Part shown: piece after piece, positions 26,599 through 36,179 of the stretch
Numbering within the stretch: the stretch's first letter is position 1
Layout of the letters: the number at the start of each line of letters is the position of its first letter
Origin: an uncultured Erythrobacter sp.
GTDB taxonomy: Bacteria > Pseudomonadota > Alphaproteobacteria > Sphingomonadales > Sphingomonadaceae
DNA length: 64,000 nucleotides
Reading direction: 5' to 3'
Assembly (NCBI GenBank): GCA_947503155.1
Contig: CANNCL010000003.1
Span: 496,001 to 560,000 of the forward strand
Position numbers and translations under genes: made by a program
The notes under the pieces: model-generated
Told to the model about the DNA's origin: nothing
Databases searched by the model: none
What the model saw: only the letters and a program-made list of their open reading frames with translations

Positions 26599-27915
26599 AT
26601 GGCCGATGCGGCCGATACTCCGAAGTCATCAGCTGGCAATCGCCCTGCGCTTGCGCTGCACGTGCCAGAGCCGCGTTCGCGCCCCGGCGATCCGGTCAAT
26701 TTCGCTGACGTTACGATCAGCGATGCCGGCGCTCAGCCGCGCCCGGATGAAAGCGTAAAGCCTGAAGAGATGAAAGACCTCGCCTATGATCTCGTCCGCG
26801 TATTGGGCGATGATAATAAGGCGCATGGGCCGTGGGATCCAAAGCTGGATGCAGATACGCTCCGCACGATGCTGGGCCATATGGCGATGGTGCGCGCATT
26901 TGATGAACGCATGTTCCGCGGTCAGCGGCAGGGTAAAACCAGTTTCTACATGAAGTGTACCGGCGAAGAAGCGACCAGCGTTGCCGCTTCGATGGCGCTG
27001 GCGTCGGACGATATGGTTTTCCCAAGCTATCGCCAGCAAGGCATCCTGATCGCGCGCGGATACCCGCTTATCGAGATGATCAATCAGATTTACTCGAACA
27101 AAGGCGACAAGCTGAAAGGTCGCCAGCTGCCGATCATGTATTCGAGCCGCGAACACAGTTTCTTTAGCATCTCTGGCAACCTTGCCACCCAAACGCCGCA
27201 AGCGGTTGGTTGGGCAATGGCAAGCGCGATTAAAGGCGACAGCCGGATCGCCGCAACATGGGTGGGCGAGGGCAGCACGGCGGAAGGTGATTTCCATTCC
27301 GCTTGCACATTCGCGACCGTCTATAACGCGCCGGTGATCTTGAATGTGATCAACAACCAATGGGCGATCAGCAGCTTCTCTGGCTTTGCAGGCGGCGAAC
27401 GCACGACCTTTGCCGCGCGCGGTTTGGGTTACGGGATCGCGGCCTTGCGGGTCGACGGCAATGATGCGCTGGCATGTTTCGCGGCGCAGCAATGGGCCGC
27501 AAACCGCGCACGGGCAAACCACGGACCATCGATAATCGAATATTTCACCTACCGCGCAGAAGGGCATTCCACCTCCGACGATCCATCGGGCTATCGCAGC
27601 GCGCAAGAACGCGAAGAATGGCCGCTGGGTGATCCGGTGATGCGTCTTAAGAACCACCTGATTGAAATTGGGGAATGGGACGAGGATCGTCAGGCAGCGA
27701 TGGATCAGAAATGCGCCGAAGAAGTGAAAGCGGTCACCAAGGAAGCTGAAAAGAACGGCATTCTGGGCCACGGCCTGCACCACCCATTCCACACTATGTT
27801 TGAAGACGTGTTCGAAGAATTGCCGTGGCATTTGGAAGAGCAAGCGGCACAAGCGACGCGCGAGCGTAAAATCAAATGGCCAGACAGCCATCCCAAAGAC
27901 GGAGCAGGCAAATGA
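26599..27915 (+). CDS. Branched-chain 2-oxoacid dehydrogenase E1 alpha subunit
   Basis: 438 residues from the ATG at 26599, which has GGGAGAG upstream; an earlier frame start at 26536 is less likely. It is a thiamine-diphosphate-dependent decarboxylase with the TPP motif GEGSTAEGDFHSA...NNQWAIS. The long N-terminal arm and YRAEGHSTSDDPSGYR resemble BCKDH-type (BkdA1) rather than PDH-type E1 alpha. Stop and next start overlap (ATGA). With E1 beta and E2 it would oxidise branched-chain 2-oxoacids from Val, Leu and Ile to acyl-CoAs. No E3 gene is in the window. Confidence 0.92.
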   Translation: MADAADTPKSSAGNRPALALHVPEPRSRPGDPVNFADVTISDAGAQPRPDESVKPEEMKDLAYDLVRVLGDDNKAHGPWDPKLDADTLRTMLGHMAMVRAFDERMFRGQRQGKTSFYMKCTGEEATSVAASMALASDDMVFPSYRQQGILIARGYPLIEMINQIYSNKGDKLKGRQLPIMYSSREHSFFSISGNLATQTPQAVGWAMASAIKGDSRIAATWVGEGSTAEGDFHSACTFATVYNAPVILNVINNQWAISSFSGFAGGERTTFAARGLGYGIAALRVDGNDALACFAAQQWAANRARANHGPSIIEYFTYRAEGHSTSDDPSGYRSAQEREEWPLGDPVMRLKNHLIEIGEWDEDRQAAMDQKCAEEVKAVTKEAEKNGILGHGLHHPFHTMFEDVFEELPWHLEEQAAQATRERKIKWPDSHPKDGAGK

Positions 27916-28970
27916 ACGCTCCCATTGAAACCAGCACCCAAGACAATCCTGCGGTAAGCAGACGGATCAATATGATCGAGGCGATCAACGAAGCGCTCGA
28001 CATCATGCTGGGCCGCGATCCCAATGTCGTCATCATGGGCGAAGATGTCGGCTATTTTGGCGGCGTGTTCCGCTGCACCGCGGGCTTGCAAGAAAAACAC
28101 GGCAAAACCCGCGTGTTCGATACGCCGATCAATGAATGCGGCATTATCGGTGCCGCTGTGGGCATGGGCGCATACGGCCTGCGCCCGGTCCCCGAAATTC
28201 AATTTGCCGATTACATCTATCCCGGCCTCGATCAGCTGATCTCAGAAGCCGCGCGCCTGCGTTACCGGTCAGCCAATGAATATATCGCGCCGATGACGGT
28301 GCGCTCGCCATTCGGCGGCGGTATTTTTGGCGGGCAAACGCACTCGCAATCACCAGAGAGCCTATTCACCCATGTGGCGGGCCTGAAAACGGTGATCCCG
28401 GCGACGCCTTATGATGCAAAAGGCCTGTTGATCTCTTGCATCGAAGACAATGATCCGGTGATCTTTTTTGAGCCTAAGCGCATTTATAACGGCCCGTTCA
28501 CCGGCTTTTATGACAAGCCAGTGGAGCCGTGGAAGAAACATGCCGACAGCGTCGTCCCAGAGGGATATTACAAAATCCCGCTGGGCAAAGCGCGCCATGT
28601 CAGTGACGGCGAAGAATTGACCGTGCTCGCATACGGAACGATGGTTCACGTTGCCGAGGCGGTCTGCAAAGCGAAAGGCATCGATGCCGACATTCTCGAT
28701 CTGCGCACGCTGGTCCCGCTCGATATCGAAGCGATTGAAGCTTCGGTGAAGAAAACTGGCCGGTGTCTGATCGTGCACGAGGCGACCCGCACGTCCGGTT
28801 TTGGCGCGGAACTATCGGCGCTTGTCACGGAACGCTGTTTTTATCATCTCGAAGCGCCGGTTGAACGCGTCACCGGTTTCGACACACCCTATCCGCACAG
28901 CCTCGAATGGGCTTATTTCCCAGGTCCTGTTCGCATTGGCGAAGCAATCGACAAGATTTTGAAAGACTAA
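27912..28970 (+). CDS. Branched-chain 2-oxoacid dehydrogenase E1 beta subunit
   Basis: 352 residues from the ATG overlapping the E1 alpha stop. The transketolase-like pyrimidine domain starts MIEAINEALDIMLGRDPNVVIMGEDVG, and a C-terminal transketolase domain follows (DILDLRTLVPLD). The family signature GGIFGGQTHSQSPE is the K+ and TPP site loop. It forms the alpha2-beta2 E1 of the branched-chain complex, with translation coupled to E1 alpha. Confidence 0.94.
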   Translation: MNAPIETSTQDNPAVSRRINMIEAINEALDIMLGRDPNVVIMGEDVGYFGGVFRCTAGLQEKHGKTRVFDTPINECGIIGAAVGMGAYGLRPVPEIQFADYIYPGLDQLISEAARLRYRSANEYIAPMTVRSPFGGGIFGGQTHSQSPESLFTHVAGLKTVIPATPYDAKGLLISCIEDNDPVIFFEPKRIYNGPFTGFYDKPVEPWKKHADSVVPEGYYKIPLGKARHVSDGEELTVLAYGTMVHVAEAVCKAKGIDADILDLRTLVPLDIEAIEASVKKTGRCLIVHEATRTSGFGAELSALVTERCFYHLEAPVERVTGFDTPYPHSLEWAYFPGPVRIGEAIDKILKD

Positions 28971-28975
28971 AAGTC

Positions 28976-30253
28976 ATGGCAAAGTTTACATTCAATATGC
29001 CCGATGTCGGTGAAGGCGTGGCCGAGGCGGAAATCGTCGAATGGCAGGTCAAAGTTGGCGACCGGGTCGAAGAAGATCAGCACCTTGTCGACGTCATGAC
29101 GGACAAGGCGACAATCGACATTGAAAGCCCTGTTGAAGGCACAGTGATCGAGGTTGCCGGCGAAGTGGGCGACACGATCTCTGTTGGCGCGATGTTGTTG
29201 GTTGTTGAGGTCGAAGGGGAGGATTCGAACGAGTCTGAAACACAAACCCCCACTCCTGAGCCTGCCGCTCCTGAGCGCGAACCAAAACAGGCACCTGAAC
29301 CGGTCGCGGCTCCCGCACCGGTTGCAGCGCAGAACCCTGCGCCATCCGCCGGCGGCGCACCTAGCGAACCCGCCGAAACTGCCAAAGTCCTAGCCAGCCC
29401 CGCCGTGCGGCAACGTGCGCGCGATCTCGGCGTGGATCTTGCGCAAGTCAAACCCGCCGAAGGGGGCCGTTTGCGCCACGGCGATCTCGACCAATTCCTG
29501 GCATATAATTCCGGCGGAGGGTTCTCTCCCGCTGGCGCGCCGCGCGCCGATGAAGCGATCAAGGTCATCGGCCTGCGCAAACGCATCGCGCAAAATATGA
29601 GCGCGGCGAAACGCAACATCCCGCATTTCACCTATGTCGAAGAATGCGATGTGACCGAGCTGGAGCGGATGCGCACCGACCTGAATTCTGCGCGCGGCGG
29701 GAAGCCTAAACTTACGATGCTGCCGCTGCTGATCACAGCATTCTGCAAGCTGATCCCGAATTACCCGATGATCAATGCGCGTTATGATGACGAAGCGAAC
29801 ATCGTCACACGCCACGGCAGCATCCATCTTGGCATGGCAACGCAGACCGATACCGGCCTGATGGTGCCCGTCATCCGCGACGCGCAGAGCCGCAATTTGT
29901 GGCAATTGGCGACAGAGATCGGACGCTTGGCTCAGGCCGCGCGGGATGGGTCCGCCACTTCGCAGGAGCTTTCGGGTTCCACGATCACCGTCACATCGCT
30001 CGGCCCGCTGGGCGGGGTTGCGACCACGCCGGTCATAAATCGGCCAGAAGTTGCGATCATCGGCCCCAATCGGATCATTGAACGCCCGATGTTCGTAACC
30101 GGCGCGGATGGCGCGGAACGAATCGAGAAGCGCAAGCTGATGAATATCTCGATTTCATGCGATCACCGGGTCGTGGACGGGTTTGATGCGGCAAGCTTTA
30201 TTCAGGACGTGAAAAAGGTGATTGAGACGCCAGTTTTGCTGCTTTCGGAATAA
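28976..30253 (+). CDS. Dihydrolipoamide acyltransferase E2 of 2-oxoacid dehydrogenase
   Basis: 425 residues. One lipoyl domain (VMTDKATID, lipoylated Lys about 43) leads into an Ala/Pro/Glu-rich linker of about 60 residues. A peripheral subunit-binding domain follows (ASPAVRQRARDLGVDLAQV). The catalytic domain ends in the acyltransferase motif CDHRVVDGFDAA. The single lipoyl domain and gene order alpha-beta-E2 fit the branched-chain complex. The start is 5 bases after the E1 beta stop. Confidence 0.95.
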   Translation: MAKFTFNMPDVGEGVAEAEIVEWQVKVGDRVEEDQHLVDVMTDKATIDIESPVEGTVIEVAGEVGDTISVGAMLLVVEVEGEDSNESETQTPTPEPAAPEREPKQAPEPVAAPAPVAAQNPAPSAGGAPSEPAETAKVLASPAVRQRARDLGVDLAQVKPAEGGRLRHGDLDQFLAYNSGGGFSPAGAPRADEAIKVIGLRKRIAQNMSAAKRNIPHFTYVEECDVTELERMRTDLNSARGGKPKLTMLPLLITAFCKLIPNYPMINARYDDEANIVTRHGSIHLGMATQTDTGLMVPVIRDAQSRNLWQLATEIGRLAQAARDGSATSQELSGSTITVTSLGPLGGVATTPVINRPEVAIIGPNRIIERPMFVTGADGAERIEKRKLMNISISCDHRVVDGFDAASFIQDVKKVIETPVLLLSE

Positions 30254-30289
30254 GTTTTCGCAAATGATGCAAAATGGCACTCAGAGGCG

Positions 30290-30318
30290 TTGACAGAAAA
30301 TTTCACCCGGCCTAATGG
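30290..30318 (+). promoter_or_regulatory. Promoter of tRNA-Asp
   Basis: TTGACA at 30290-30295 is spaced 17 bp from TAATGG at 30313-30318. This near-consensus sigma-70-type promoter is about 47 bases upstream of the tRNA. Confidence 0.65.
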
Positions 30319-30364
30319 CCTCCCTCCCAAGCGGTGCAAACCACAGTTTGAACAACAAGTTTAA

Positions 30365-30441
<77 letters not shown>

Positions 30442-30485
30442 CTTGGGAATTCTTTTACATGGTTTTGTAAACGGTAAAGCGCGTT

Positions 30486-30740
30486 TTAGCGCGGCTGATC
30501 CGTGTCCTCTGCGGAAACCGCAGGCGCAGACCAACTGCCGGTCTCCATCCAGATCAGAAACCGTTTGAGCGGCAGCAGCCAAATCAGGCCGAGCACGACA
30601 TAGACCGCCGTTTGCGCCAGCCCCGACCAATGGCCGATAATACCGGGCGCATAGCGCGCAATCACAATTGCATAGACCATCAGACCAATAAACAGACCGA
30701 TGATTCCCACAGGGATTCGCCAAGTTGGTGTCTCACGCAT
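30486..30740 (-). CDS. DUF2842 family small membrane protein
   Basis: 84 residues with two transmembrane helices (about 10-30 and 42-60). WRIPVGIIGLFIGLMVYAIVIARYA and the following LLPLKRFLIWMETGSW match the DUF2842 family found in alphaproteobacteria. The function is unknown. It is 33 bases downstream of the 5-FCL gene on the same strand and probably co-transcribed with it. Confidence 0.85.
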   Translation of the reverse strand: MRETPTWRIPVGIIGLFIGLMVYAIVIARYAPGIIGHWSGLAQTAVYVVLGLIWLLPLKRFLIWMETGSWSAPAVSAEDTDQPR

Positions 30741-30773
30741 AGATCAGCATCTCTCAGTTTCTCTCAGTATTTG

Positions 30774-31355
30774 TCAGTCTAGGCCGTATATTCGTGTGGG
30801 GGTGATCACAGCGTCCAGCGGGATATCGTGGGGTTCCATTGGCAATGCATCGACGCATTGCGCATCCCAAGCCAGCCCAATGGCCATACGCCCCGGATTT
30901 TCCGCCAGCCACCGGTCGTAATGCCCCCCGCCTTGGCCAAGCCTCGCAAGATCCGCTGTAAAGCCCACTAGAGGCACGAATAACACGTCAGGCGTTATTG
31001 CGGCTGCGTCGGCGCTGGGCTGCTTTAGATCAAACGGGCCGGGCGACAGGTCGCTTTCGGAATGCGGGTCGTCATGCACGCGAAACTCCATCGCCGCACC
31101 CTCAGCGGTGAAATAGGGCAGGGCGATCACATGCCCTGCCTCTTGAAAGAACCGCGCATAGCCGCGCGCTGGTGCCTCATAGGGGGTGGCGTGATAAAGC
31201 CCGATCACAGCCTCTGGCCGAATCTTAGCAGCCAGCGGCGCAGGTGGGCGATTGAACAGCAGCGCCTGAATAGCAGAAGACTGCGCCGCCACATGTTCCC
31301 GCCGAGCAGCGAGTAGGGTTTTGCGAAGCTGCGATTTTGAGGGCTGATCTACCAT
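30774..31355 (-). CDS. 5-formyltetrahydrofolate cyclo-ligase
   Basis: 193 residues from the ATG at 31353-31355. The much longer open frame upstream is only read-through into the repeat array. The family motif is GQGGGHYDRWL near residue 140, and ATP-binding basic residues are in the N-terminus (SKSQLRKTLLAARR). It converts 5-formyl-THF to methenyl-THF. Proximity to zapA and a candidate 6S RNA repeats the ssrS-ygfA synteny known across proteobacteria. Confidence 0.93.
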   Translation of the reverse strand: MVDQPSKSQLRKTLLAARREHVAAQSSAIQALLFNRPPAPLAAKIRPEAVIGLYHATPYEAPARGYARFFQEAGHVIALPYFTAEGAAMEFRVHDDPHSESDLSPGPFDLKQPSADAAAITPDVLFVPLVGFTADLARLGQGGGHYDRWLAENPGRMAIGLAWDAQCVDALPMEPHDIPLDAVITPTRIYGLD

Positions 31356-31445
31356 GCGGCAGAAGTAGTGACCGGGCCAAAGGCCCGCAAGGGCGCGAGC
31401 CAGCAGCGCGGATAAATCAAAATGGCAGACCTTGATGGCTGAGCT

Positions 31446-31817
31446 CGGCCGCAAGCCCGACCGGGCGCCCGCAGGCCCGCAAGGGCCGAGGAAACCGCGT
31501 CGCGGATGCGATGCGCAGAAAAGAAATACCGGTCGCGCAGCGGCCGCAAGCCCGACCGGGCGCCCGCAGGCCCGCAAGGGCCGAGGAAACCGCGTCGCGG
31601 ATGCGATGCGCAAGAAATACCGGTCGCGCAGCGGCCGCAAGGGCGACCGCCCGCCCGCAGTGACGCGCCCAAAGGGCGTGAGAGCGAGGAAATCGCGTCC
31701 CGGATGCGATGCGCAGAAAAGAGATACCGGTCGCGCAGCGGCCGCAAGGGCGACCGCCCGCCCGCAGGCCCGCAAGGGCCGAGGAAACCGCGTCGCGGAT
31801 GCGATGCGCAGAAAAGA
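31446..31817. repeat. Tandem array of four ~95-bp G+C-rich repeats
   Basis: Units begin at 31446, 31541, 31632 and 31739 (lengths 95, 91, 107 and about 79). Each starts CGGCCGCAAG and ends near GATGCGATGCGCAGAAAAG. Units 1 and 2 carry the palindrome-rich 23-bp core (for example 31447-31469). That core recurs as its exact reverse complement at 43053-43075. The array lies directly beyond the 3' end of the candidate 6S RNA (minus strand) and fills most of the 660-base gap between 5-FCL and zapA. Long open frames on both strands here are repeat artefacts. Confidence 0.9.
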
Positions 31818-31837
31818 ATGACGGAACCACTATGGGT

Positions 31838-32009
31838 CGGTGGCCTGGAAATCCTCTGACGCGAAAGTGTCAGGTGGGCGCCGTTTACCCGAGCTCCCAG
31901 GTTCCGCTTCCGAAGAAACGCAGTGGCCCGTAAACTCAGGAAGGGACAGCTCCCGTGGATTGCTTATAGCCCAGGGATTTTCGATGGCTCGTACCGAGCA
32001 GCCCCGCCG
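31838..32009 (-). ncRNA. ssrS: Candidate 6S RNA
   Basis: A non-coding block of about 170 bases lies between zapA and 5-FCL on the shared strand, which is where 6S RNA sits in most proteobacteria. On the minus strand the ends can pair (CGGCGG with CCACCG, one mismatch). GTTTAC pairs with GTAAAC around a CGTTTC-TTCG-GAAGCG hairpin. CTGAC pairs with GTCAG in the 3' half. The segment CTGTCCCTTCCTGAG resembles the conserved CAGTCCCCTGAG of E. coli 6S. Boundaries are approximate. A covariance-model search was not possible. Confidence 0.55.
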
Positions 32010-32018
32010 TGGATCAAT

Positions 32019-32597
32019 CTAGTGCGAAGTCGCCTGACCTTCAAGCTCGCTAGCGGTGGTTTCGGCGCGCTTGGCCAATGCTTCGAGTTTTTCCGCCAAT
32101 GCTTCGGACAAGGCGGCGTCCTCTGCTGGGCCGCCAAACATGTCGTGTTGATGGCGGGCGCTTTTGGTGGCTTCGGCCAATTCCGCCTTCAAGCTTTCAT
32201 TGTCCTTGCGGGCGCGCGCTTCGGCTTTGCGCAAGGTTTCGATCTCTTCGCGCAATTCGGCTTTCTTGCCGCCGGATTTTTCTTTTTGCTGATCGACCCT
32301 TGCCTCAGCTTTGCGCAATTCATTGGCTGCATCGTCGGATGCGCGCTGCATTTCTTGGCGCAATTCCGCGATTTCGGCGCGGACATCGCCCGCGGCTTTG
32401 CGCGCTTCGGTCAATTCGTCGGCCATGAACAGCGCGGCGAAGACGAGATTATGCGCCTCCAGCGGCGCGCGCGCAGTCCCCAGCTTGGCATAATATTCGT
32501 CGATTAAGCCGCCAAGCTTGGCGACTTGCTCTTCTTCCCCCGGACCGCAAGCGATGGGGTAGGTTTTTGGGCCAACTTTGATGCGGACTTCGCTCAT
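32019..32597 (-). CDS. zapA: Cell division protein ZapA with extended coiled coil
   Basis: 192 residues. The N-terminal 100 residues form a ZapA domain (VRIKVGPKTYPIACGPGEEEQVAKLGGLIDEYY, then LVFAALFMADEL). ZapA bundles FtsZ filaments at the division ring. The following 90 residues are mostly charged coiled coil, so the protein is nearly twice the usual length of about 105 residues. It lies 10 bases downstream of a small coiled-coil gene and upstream of the candidate 6S RNA. Confidence 0.9.
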   Translation of the reverse strand: MSEVRIKVGPKTYPIACGPGEEEQVAKLGGLIDEYYAKLGTARAPLEAHNLVFAALFMADELTEARKAAGDVRAEIAELRQEMQRASDDAANELRKAEARVDQQKEKSGGKKAELREEIETLRKAEARARKDNESLKAELAEATKSARHQHDMFGGPAEDAALSEALAEKLEALAKRAETTASELEGQATSH

Positions 32598-32607
32598 AAG
32601 ATTGTCC

Positions 32608-32829
32608 TTAACCCTCCAATTCTTCGATCAGAATGTCGAGTTCGCCAATTGTATCAGCGACTTCCTCACGCAACTTCTCATGCGCATTGACCAAAGTCAT
32701 GACGCGGGCGGACCCCGAATTTTCCGAATTTTCCGATTTAGAGGATGCATCCTGCGCGCGCGCAGCATCAATCCGCGCCATTGCGGTGTTGATGCGTGCC
32801 ATCGCGTCTTCGATCCGAGAGGTGCTCAT
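32608..32829 (-). CDS. Small coiled-coil protein upstream of zapA
   Basis: 73 residues. An N-terminal helix (IEDAMARINTAMARIDAARA), a Ser/Asn-rich linker, and a C-terminal helix with heptad spacing (LREEVADTIGELDILIEELEG) are visible. It is immediately upstream of zapA with only 10 bases between, so co-expression and a role near the division ring are likely. It does not match a named family I can recall. Confidence 0.75.
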   Translation of the reverse strand: MSTSRIEDAMARINTAMARIDAARAQDASSKSENSENSGSARVMTLVNAHEKLREEVADTIGELDILIEELEG

Positions 32830-32959
32830 AATGAAGGCGAATTTACCAAGTTTATGCGGTTTCGCAAAGCGTTGCGCGGCCCTGTTGATAAGTGATCACC
32901 GGAATTTGGCGCAATTTTGGTGCAAGTTAGCGCGCGCCAGAGCAGAATTTGAATGCGCA

Positions 32960-33010
32960 GGGGCACGGGCCGGGGAACGGGCGGGGTAACGGGCGGGGGA
33001 ACTGGAGGGG
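32960..33010 (+). repeat. G-run-rich 12-bp repeats upstream of tkt
   Basis: Three units of the form GGGC(C)GGGG(T)AAC are flanked by further runs of 3-5 guanines, giving at least eight G-runs in 50 bases on the plus strand. It lies in the 318-base gap between the small coiled-coil gene and tkt. Such spacing could allow a G-quadruplex. A TTGACC -35-like hexamer follows at 33018-33023, but no good -10 is seen. Confidence 0.65.
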
Positions 33011-33147
33011 CAAAGTGTTGACCTAGTCGGGCCGCTCAGCAATGGCTTTTACCGTGAGTTCAAGGGATCGAATCGACCACTCGGCCCGGCTTTAAATTTG
33101 CAGCTTTCACGAGCATGAAAGCGCCAGCTCGGAGCATATCCTGCGCC

Positions 33148-35145
33148 ATGACTATTGATGCCGCCCGCCTCCTTCCGATGGCCAACGCCATTCGCGCCCT
33201 ATCGATGGACGCTGTTCAAGCCGCCAATTCCGGCCATCCCGGAATGCCGATGGGCATGGCTGATGTGGCCGCTGTGTTGTTTTCGCGGCATTTGAAATTT
33301 AACCCTGCGCGCCCCGATTGGGCGGACCGGGACCGGTTTGTCCTGTCCGCCGGACACGGTTCGATGCTGATGTATTCGCTGCTGCACCTGTCGGGCTATG
33401 CGCGTCCGACGATGGATGACATTCGCAATTTCCGTCAGATGGGCTCGCCCTGCGCCGGCCACCCGGAAAACTTCCTGCTCGAAGGTGTGGAATCGACCAC
33501 TGGCCCGCTCGGTCAAGGGCTGGCGATGGCGGTTGGTATGGCGATGGCGGAACGGCATCTAAACGCCGGTTTTGGCGATGATCTGGTGGACCACCGCACA
33601 TGGGTGATCGCGGGTGACGGGTGCCTGATGGAAGGGATCAATCACGAGGCGATTGGCCTTGCGGGTCACTTGCATCTCGGGCGGCTCAATGTCCTGTGGG
33701 ATGACAACAACATCACGATCGATGGCCCGGCGGATATGTCGACCAGCGAAGATGTGAAGGCCCGTTATACCGCGACAGGCTGGCATGTGGTCAGCTGTGA
33801 TGGCCATGATTTTGATGATATTGAACGCGCGATTTCCGAGGCGAAAGCCGATGCTCGGCCTTCGCTGATTGCGTGTAAAACGGTGATTGGTAAGGGTGCT
33901 CCAAATAAACAGGGCACCTCTGCCACCCACGGCGCACCTTTGGGTTCAGATGAAATTGCTGCGGCGCGCGAAGTGCTGGGTTGGACCAGTGAGCCTTTCG
34001 ATGTGCCGGCGGAAATTCTGTCTGATTGGCGTTCAACCGGCGAAGCGGGCGCGGATGCGCATGGCGCTTGGGAACAGCGGCTTGCCGCATCGGATCAGCG
34101 CGCGGCGTTTGAAAACCAAATCGGCGATGTAAGCACGCAAGTTGGCCCCGCCATCGAAGGGCATATTCGCGGCCTCGCGGCAGAACCGCAAAAGGTAGCG
34201 ACGCGCAAGGCATCTGAAATGGCGCTTGGCCCGCTGACGGCAGCTTTGCCTCAGATGATCGGCGGATCAGCGGATCTGACCGGTTCGAACAACACCAAGA
34301 CACCAAGCACTTTGCCGTTTACGGCGGACGATTATTCGGGCCGCTATGTCTATTACGGCATTCGCGAATTTGGCATGGCCGCCGCGATGAACGGTATGGC
34401 GCTGCATGGCGGGGTGGTGCCATATGGCGGCACGTTCCTGATCTTCTCCGATTATTGCCGCAATGCAATCCGGCTGTCGGCTTTGCAAAAGACGCAGGCG
34501 ATCTATGTCATGACGCATGACAGTATTGGCCTGGGTGAAGACGGCCCGACCCACCAACCGGTGGAACAGGTGATGAGCCTGCGTCTGATCCCGAATCTCA
34601 ACACTTTCCGCCCATGCGACACGATTGAAACGGCGGAATGCTGGGCACATGCGCTGGCAACGCCGGAAACGCCGTCGGTCTTGGCATTGTCACGCCAAGG
34701 ATTGCCGCAATTGCGGGGCGAGGGTGATGAGGCTTGGACGATGGACGGCAATCGCTGTTCACAAGGCGGGTACCGAATGCGCGCGGCGAAGGCGGATCGT
34801 AAAGTCGTGATCGTAGCCTCTGGCAGCGAAGTCGAATTGGCGATGGAATGCGCGGATCAGCTGGAGGCGGGCGGCATCGGCGCCGATATCGTCTCCATGC
34901 CGTGCACCGAACTGTTTGACGCGCAAGACGATGCCTACAAGGCGGATATTCTGCCCCGCGACGCACTGATCGTGTCGATAGAAGCGGGCAGCACTTTGGG
35001 CTGGGAACGCTACACCGGCAGGGACGGCATCAATATCGGTATGGAAACATTTGGCGGGTCTGCCCCGGCCGGTGATCTATTCAAGCATTTCGGTTTCACT
35101 GCGGACGCAATTGTCCCGCAAATTCAAAACAAATTGAACGGTTAA
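33148..35145 (+). CDS. tkt: Transketolase
   Basis: 665 residues from the ATG at 33148; the frame is open further upstream, but homology begins at [23 protein letters not shown]-binding signature [13 protein letters not shown], then [13 protein letters not shown], and the C-terminal [15 protein letters not shown] are all present. It interconverts pentose and hexose phosphates. It heads the cluster tkt-gap-pgk, 15 bases before gap. Confidence 0.97.
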   Translation: MTIDAARLLPMANAIRALSMDAVQAANSGHPGMPMGMADVAAVLFSRHLKFNPARPDWADRDRFVLSAGHGSMLMYSLLHLSGYARPTMDDIRNFRQMGSPCAGHPENFLLEGVESTTGPLGQGLAMAVGMAMAERHLNAGFGDDLVDHRTWVIAGDGCLMEGINHEAIGLAGHLHLGRLNVLWDDNNITIDGPADMSTSEDVKARYTATGWHVVSCDGHDFDDIERAISEAKADARPSLIACKTVIGKGAPNKQGTSATHGAPLGSDEIAAAREVLGWTSEPFDVPAEILSDWRSTGEAGADAHGAWEQRLAASDQRAAFENQIGDVSTQVGPAIEGHIRGLAAEPQKVATRKASEMALGPLTAALPQMIGGSADLTGSNNTKTPSTLPFTADDYSGRYVYYGIREFGMAAAMNGMALHGGVVPYGGTFLIFSDYCRNAIRLSALQKTQAIYVMTHDSIGLGEDGPTHQPVEQVMSLRLIPNLNTFRPCDTIETAECWAHALATPETPSVLALSRQGLPQLRGEGDEAWTMDGNRCSQGGYRMRAAKADRKVVIVASGSEVELAMECADQLEAGGIGADIVSMPCTELFDAQDDAYKADILPRDALIVSIEAGSTLGWERYTGRDGINIGMETFGGSAPAGDLFKHFGFTADAIVPQIQNKLNG

Positions 35146-35160
35146 GCAGGAGCTCCTCTC

Positions 35161-36168
35161 ATGACCACTAAAGTTGCCATTAACGGTTTTGGCCGCATCG
35201 GCCGCCTCGTCGCCCGCGCTATCCTAGAGCGCAATGATGATGATCTGGAATTGGTGTCGATCAACGATTTGGCGGACACAAAGTCCAATGCATTGTTGTT
35301 CCAATATGATTCAACCCATGGCCGCTTTCCCGGCACAGTAGAGGTCGCCGATGGCGCGATGATCGTGAATGGCAAGAGCATTGCCGTTACCTCCGAACGT
35401 GACCCCGGCAATTTGCCTCATGGCGCGCAAGGCATCGACATTGTGCTGGAATGCACAGGCTTCTTCCAAAGCGACGAAGCATGCCGCCCGCACATCACCG
35501 CCGGGGCAAAACGTGTTCTGATCTCTGCTCCGGCCAAAGGCGTATCCGCCACGGTCGTTTACGGTGTGAACCACGATGTTCTGACCGCTGACGATGTGAT
35601 CGTATCCAATGCCAGCTGCACAACCAATTGCCTCTCTCCGGTTGCCAAGGTGCTGAACGAGACGGTCGGTATTGAACGCGGGTTCATGACCACGGTCCAT
35701 TCCTACACCAATGATCAGCGGATGCTGGATCAGATGCACGGCGATATGCGCCGGGCACGCGGCGGCGCGCAAAACATGATCCCAACCACCACTGGCGCGG
35801 CGCGCGCGGTTGGTCTGGTTCTGCCGGAATTGGCGGGCAAGTTGGACGGGTCGAGCATCCGGGTGCCGACGCCGAATGTCTCGCTGATCGATCTGGTGTT
35901 TACACCGGGCCGCGATACGAGCGCCGAAGAACTCAACGCTGCGCTGAAGGCGGCGGCGGATGGACCGATGAAAGGCGTATTGGATTACACCGATCAACCG
36001 CTCGTTTCTTCTGATTTCAATCACTATCCAGCCAGCTCGACCATCGACAGCCTCGAAACATCGGTCATGGACGGAAAACTCGCGCGCGTTGTCAGTTGGT
36101 ATGACAATGAATGGGGCTTTTCCAACCGCATGATCGACACCGCCGGTGTGATGGCGAAATTCCTTTAA
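35161..36168 (+). CDS. gap: Glyceraldehyde-3-phosphate dehydrogenase, type I
   Basis: 335 residues. N-terminal NAD-binding [14 protein letters not shown], catalytic [10 protein letters not shown] (Cys about 152) and the C-terminal [12 protein letters not shown] are all canonical. An AGGAG ribosome-binding site overlaps the end of tkt. Next comes pgk, forming the lower glycolysis/gluconeogenesis unit. Confidence 0.98.
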   Translation: MTTKVAINGFGRIGRLVARAILERNDDDLELVSINDLADTKSNALLFQYDSTHGRFPGTVEVADGAMIVNGKSIAVTSERDPGNLPHGAQGIDIVLECTGFFQSDEACRPHITAGAKRVLISAPAKGVSATVVYGVNHDVLTADDVIVSNASCTTNCLSPVAKVLNETVGIERGFMTTVHSYTNDQRMLDQMHGDMRRARGGAQNMIPTTTGAARAVGLVLPELAGKLDGSSIRVPTPNVSLIDLVFTPGRDTSAEELNAALKAAADGPMKGVLDYTDQPLVSSDFNHYPASSTIDSLETSVMDGKLARVVSWYDNEWGFSNRMIDTAGVMAKFL

Positions 36169-36179
36169 AGGATAAGCAC

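Noticed and set aside
26629..27891. 420-codon open frame on the minus strand opposite the E1 alpha gene
   Set aside because: Antisense to a clear E1 alpha gene with intact TPP motif; composition is that of a mirrored coding frame.
31446..31817. CRISPR array
   Set aside because: Units are ~95 bp, nearly identical along their length with no unique spacers, and no cas genes are present.
31349..31830. Arg/Pro/Ala-rich open frames with internal peptide repeats between 5-FCL and the 6S candidate
   Set aside because: They arise from translating the ~95-bp DNA repeat in any frame; no ribosome-binding site or homology.
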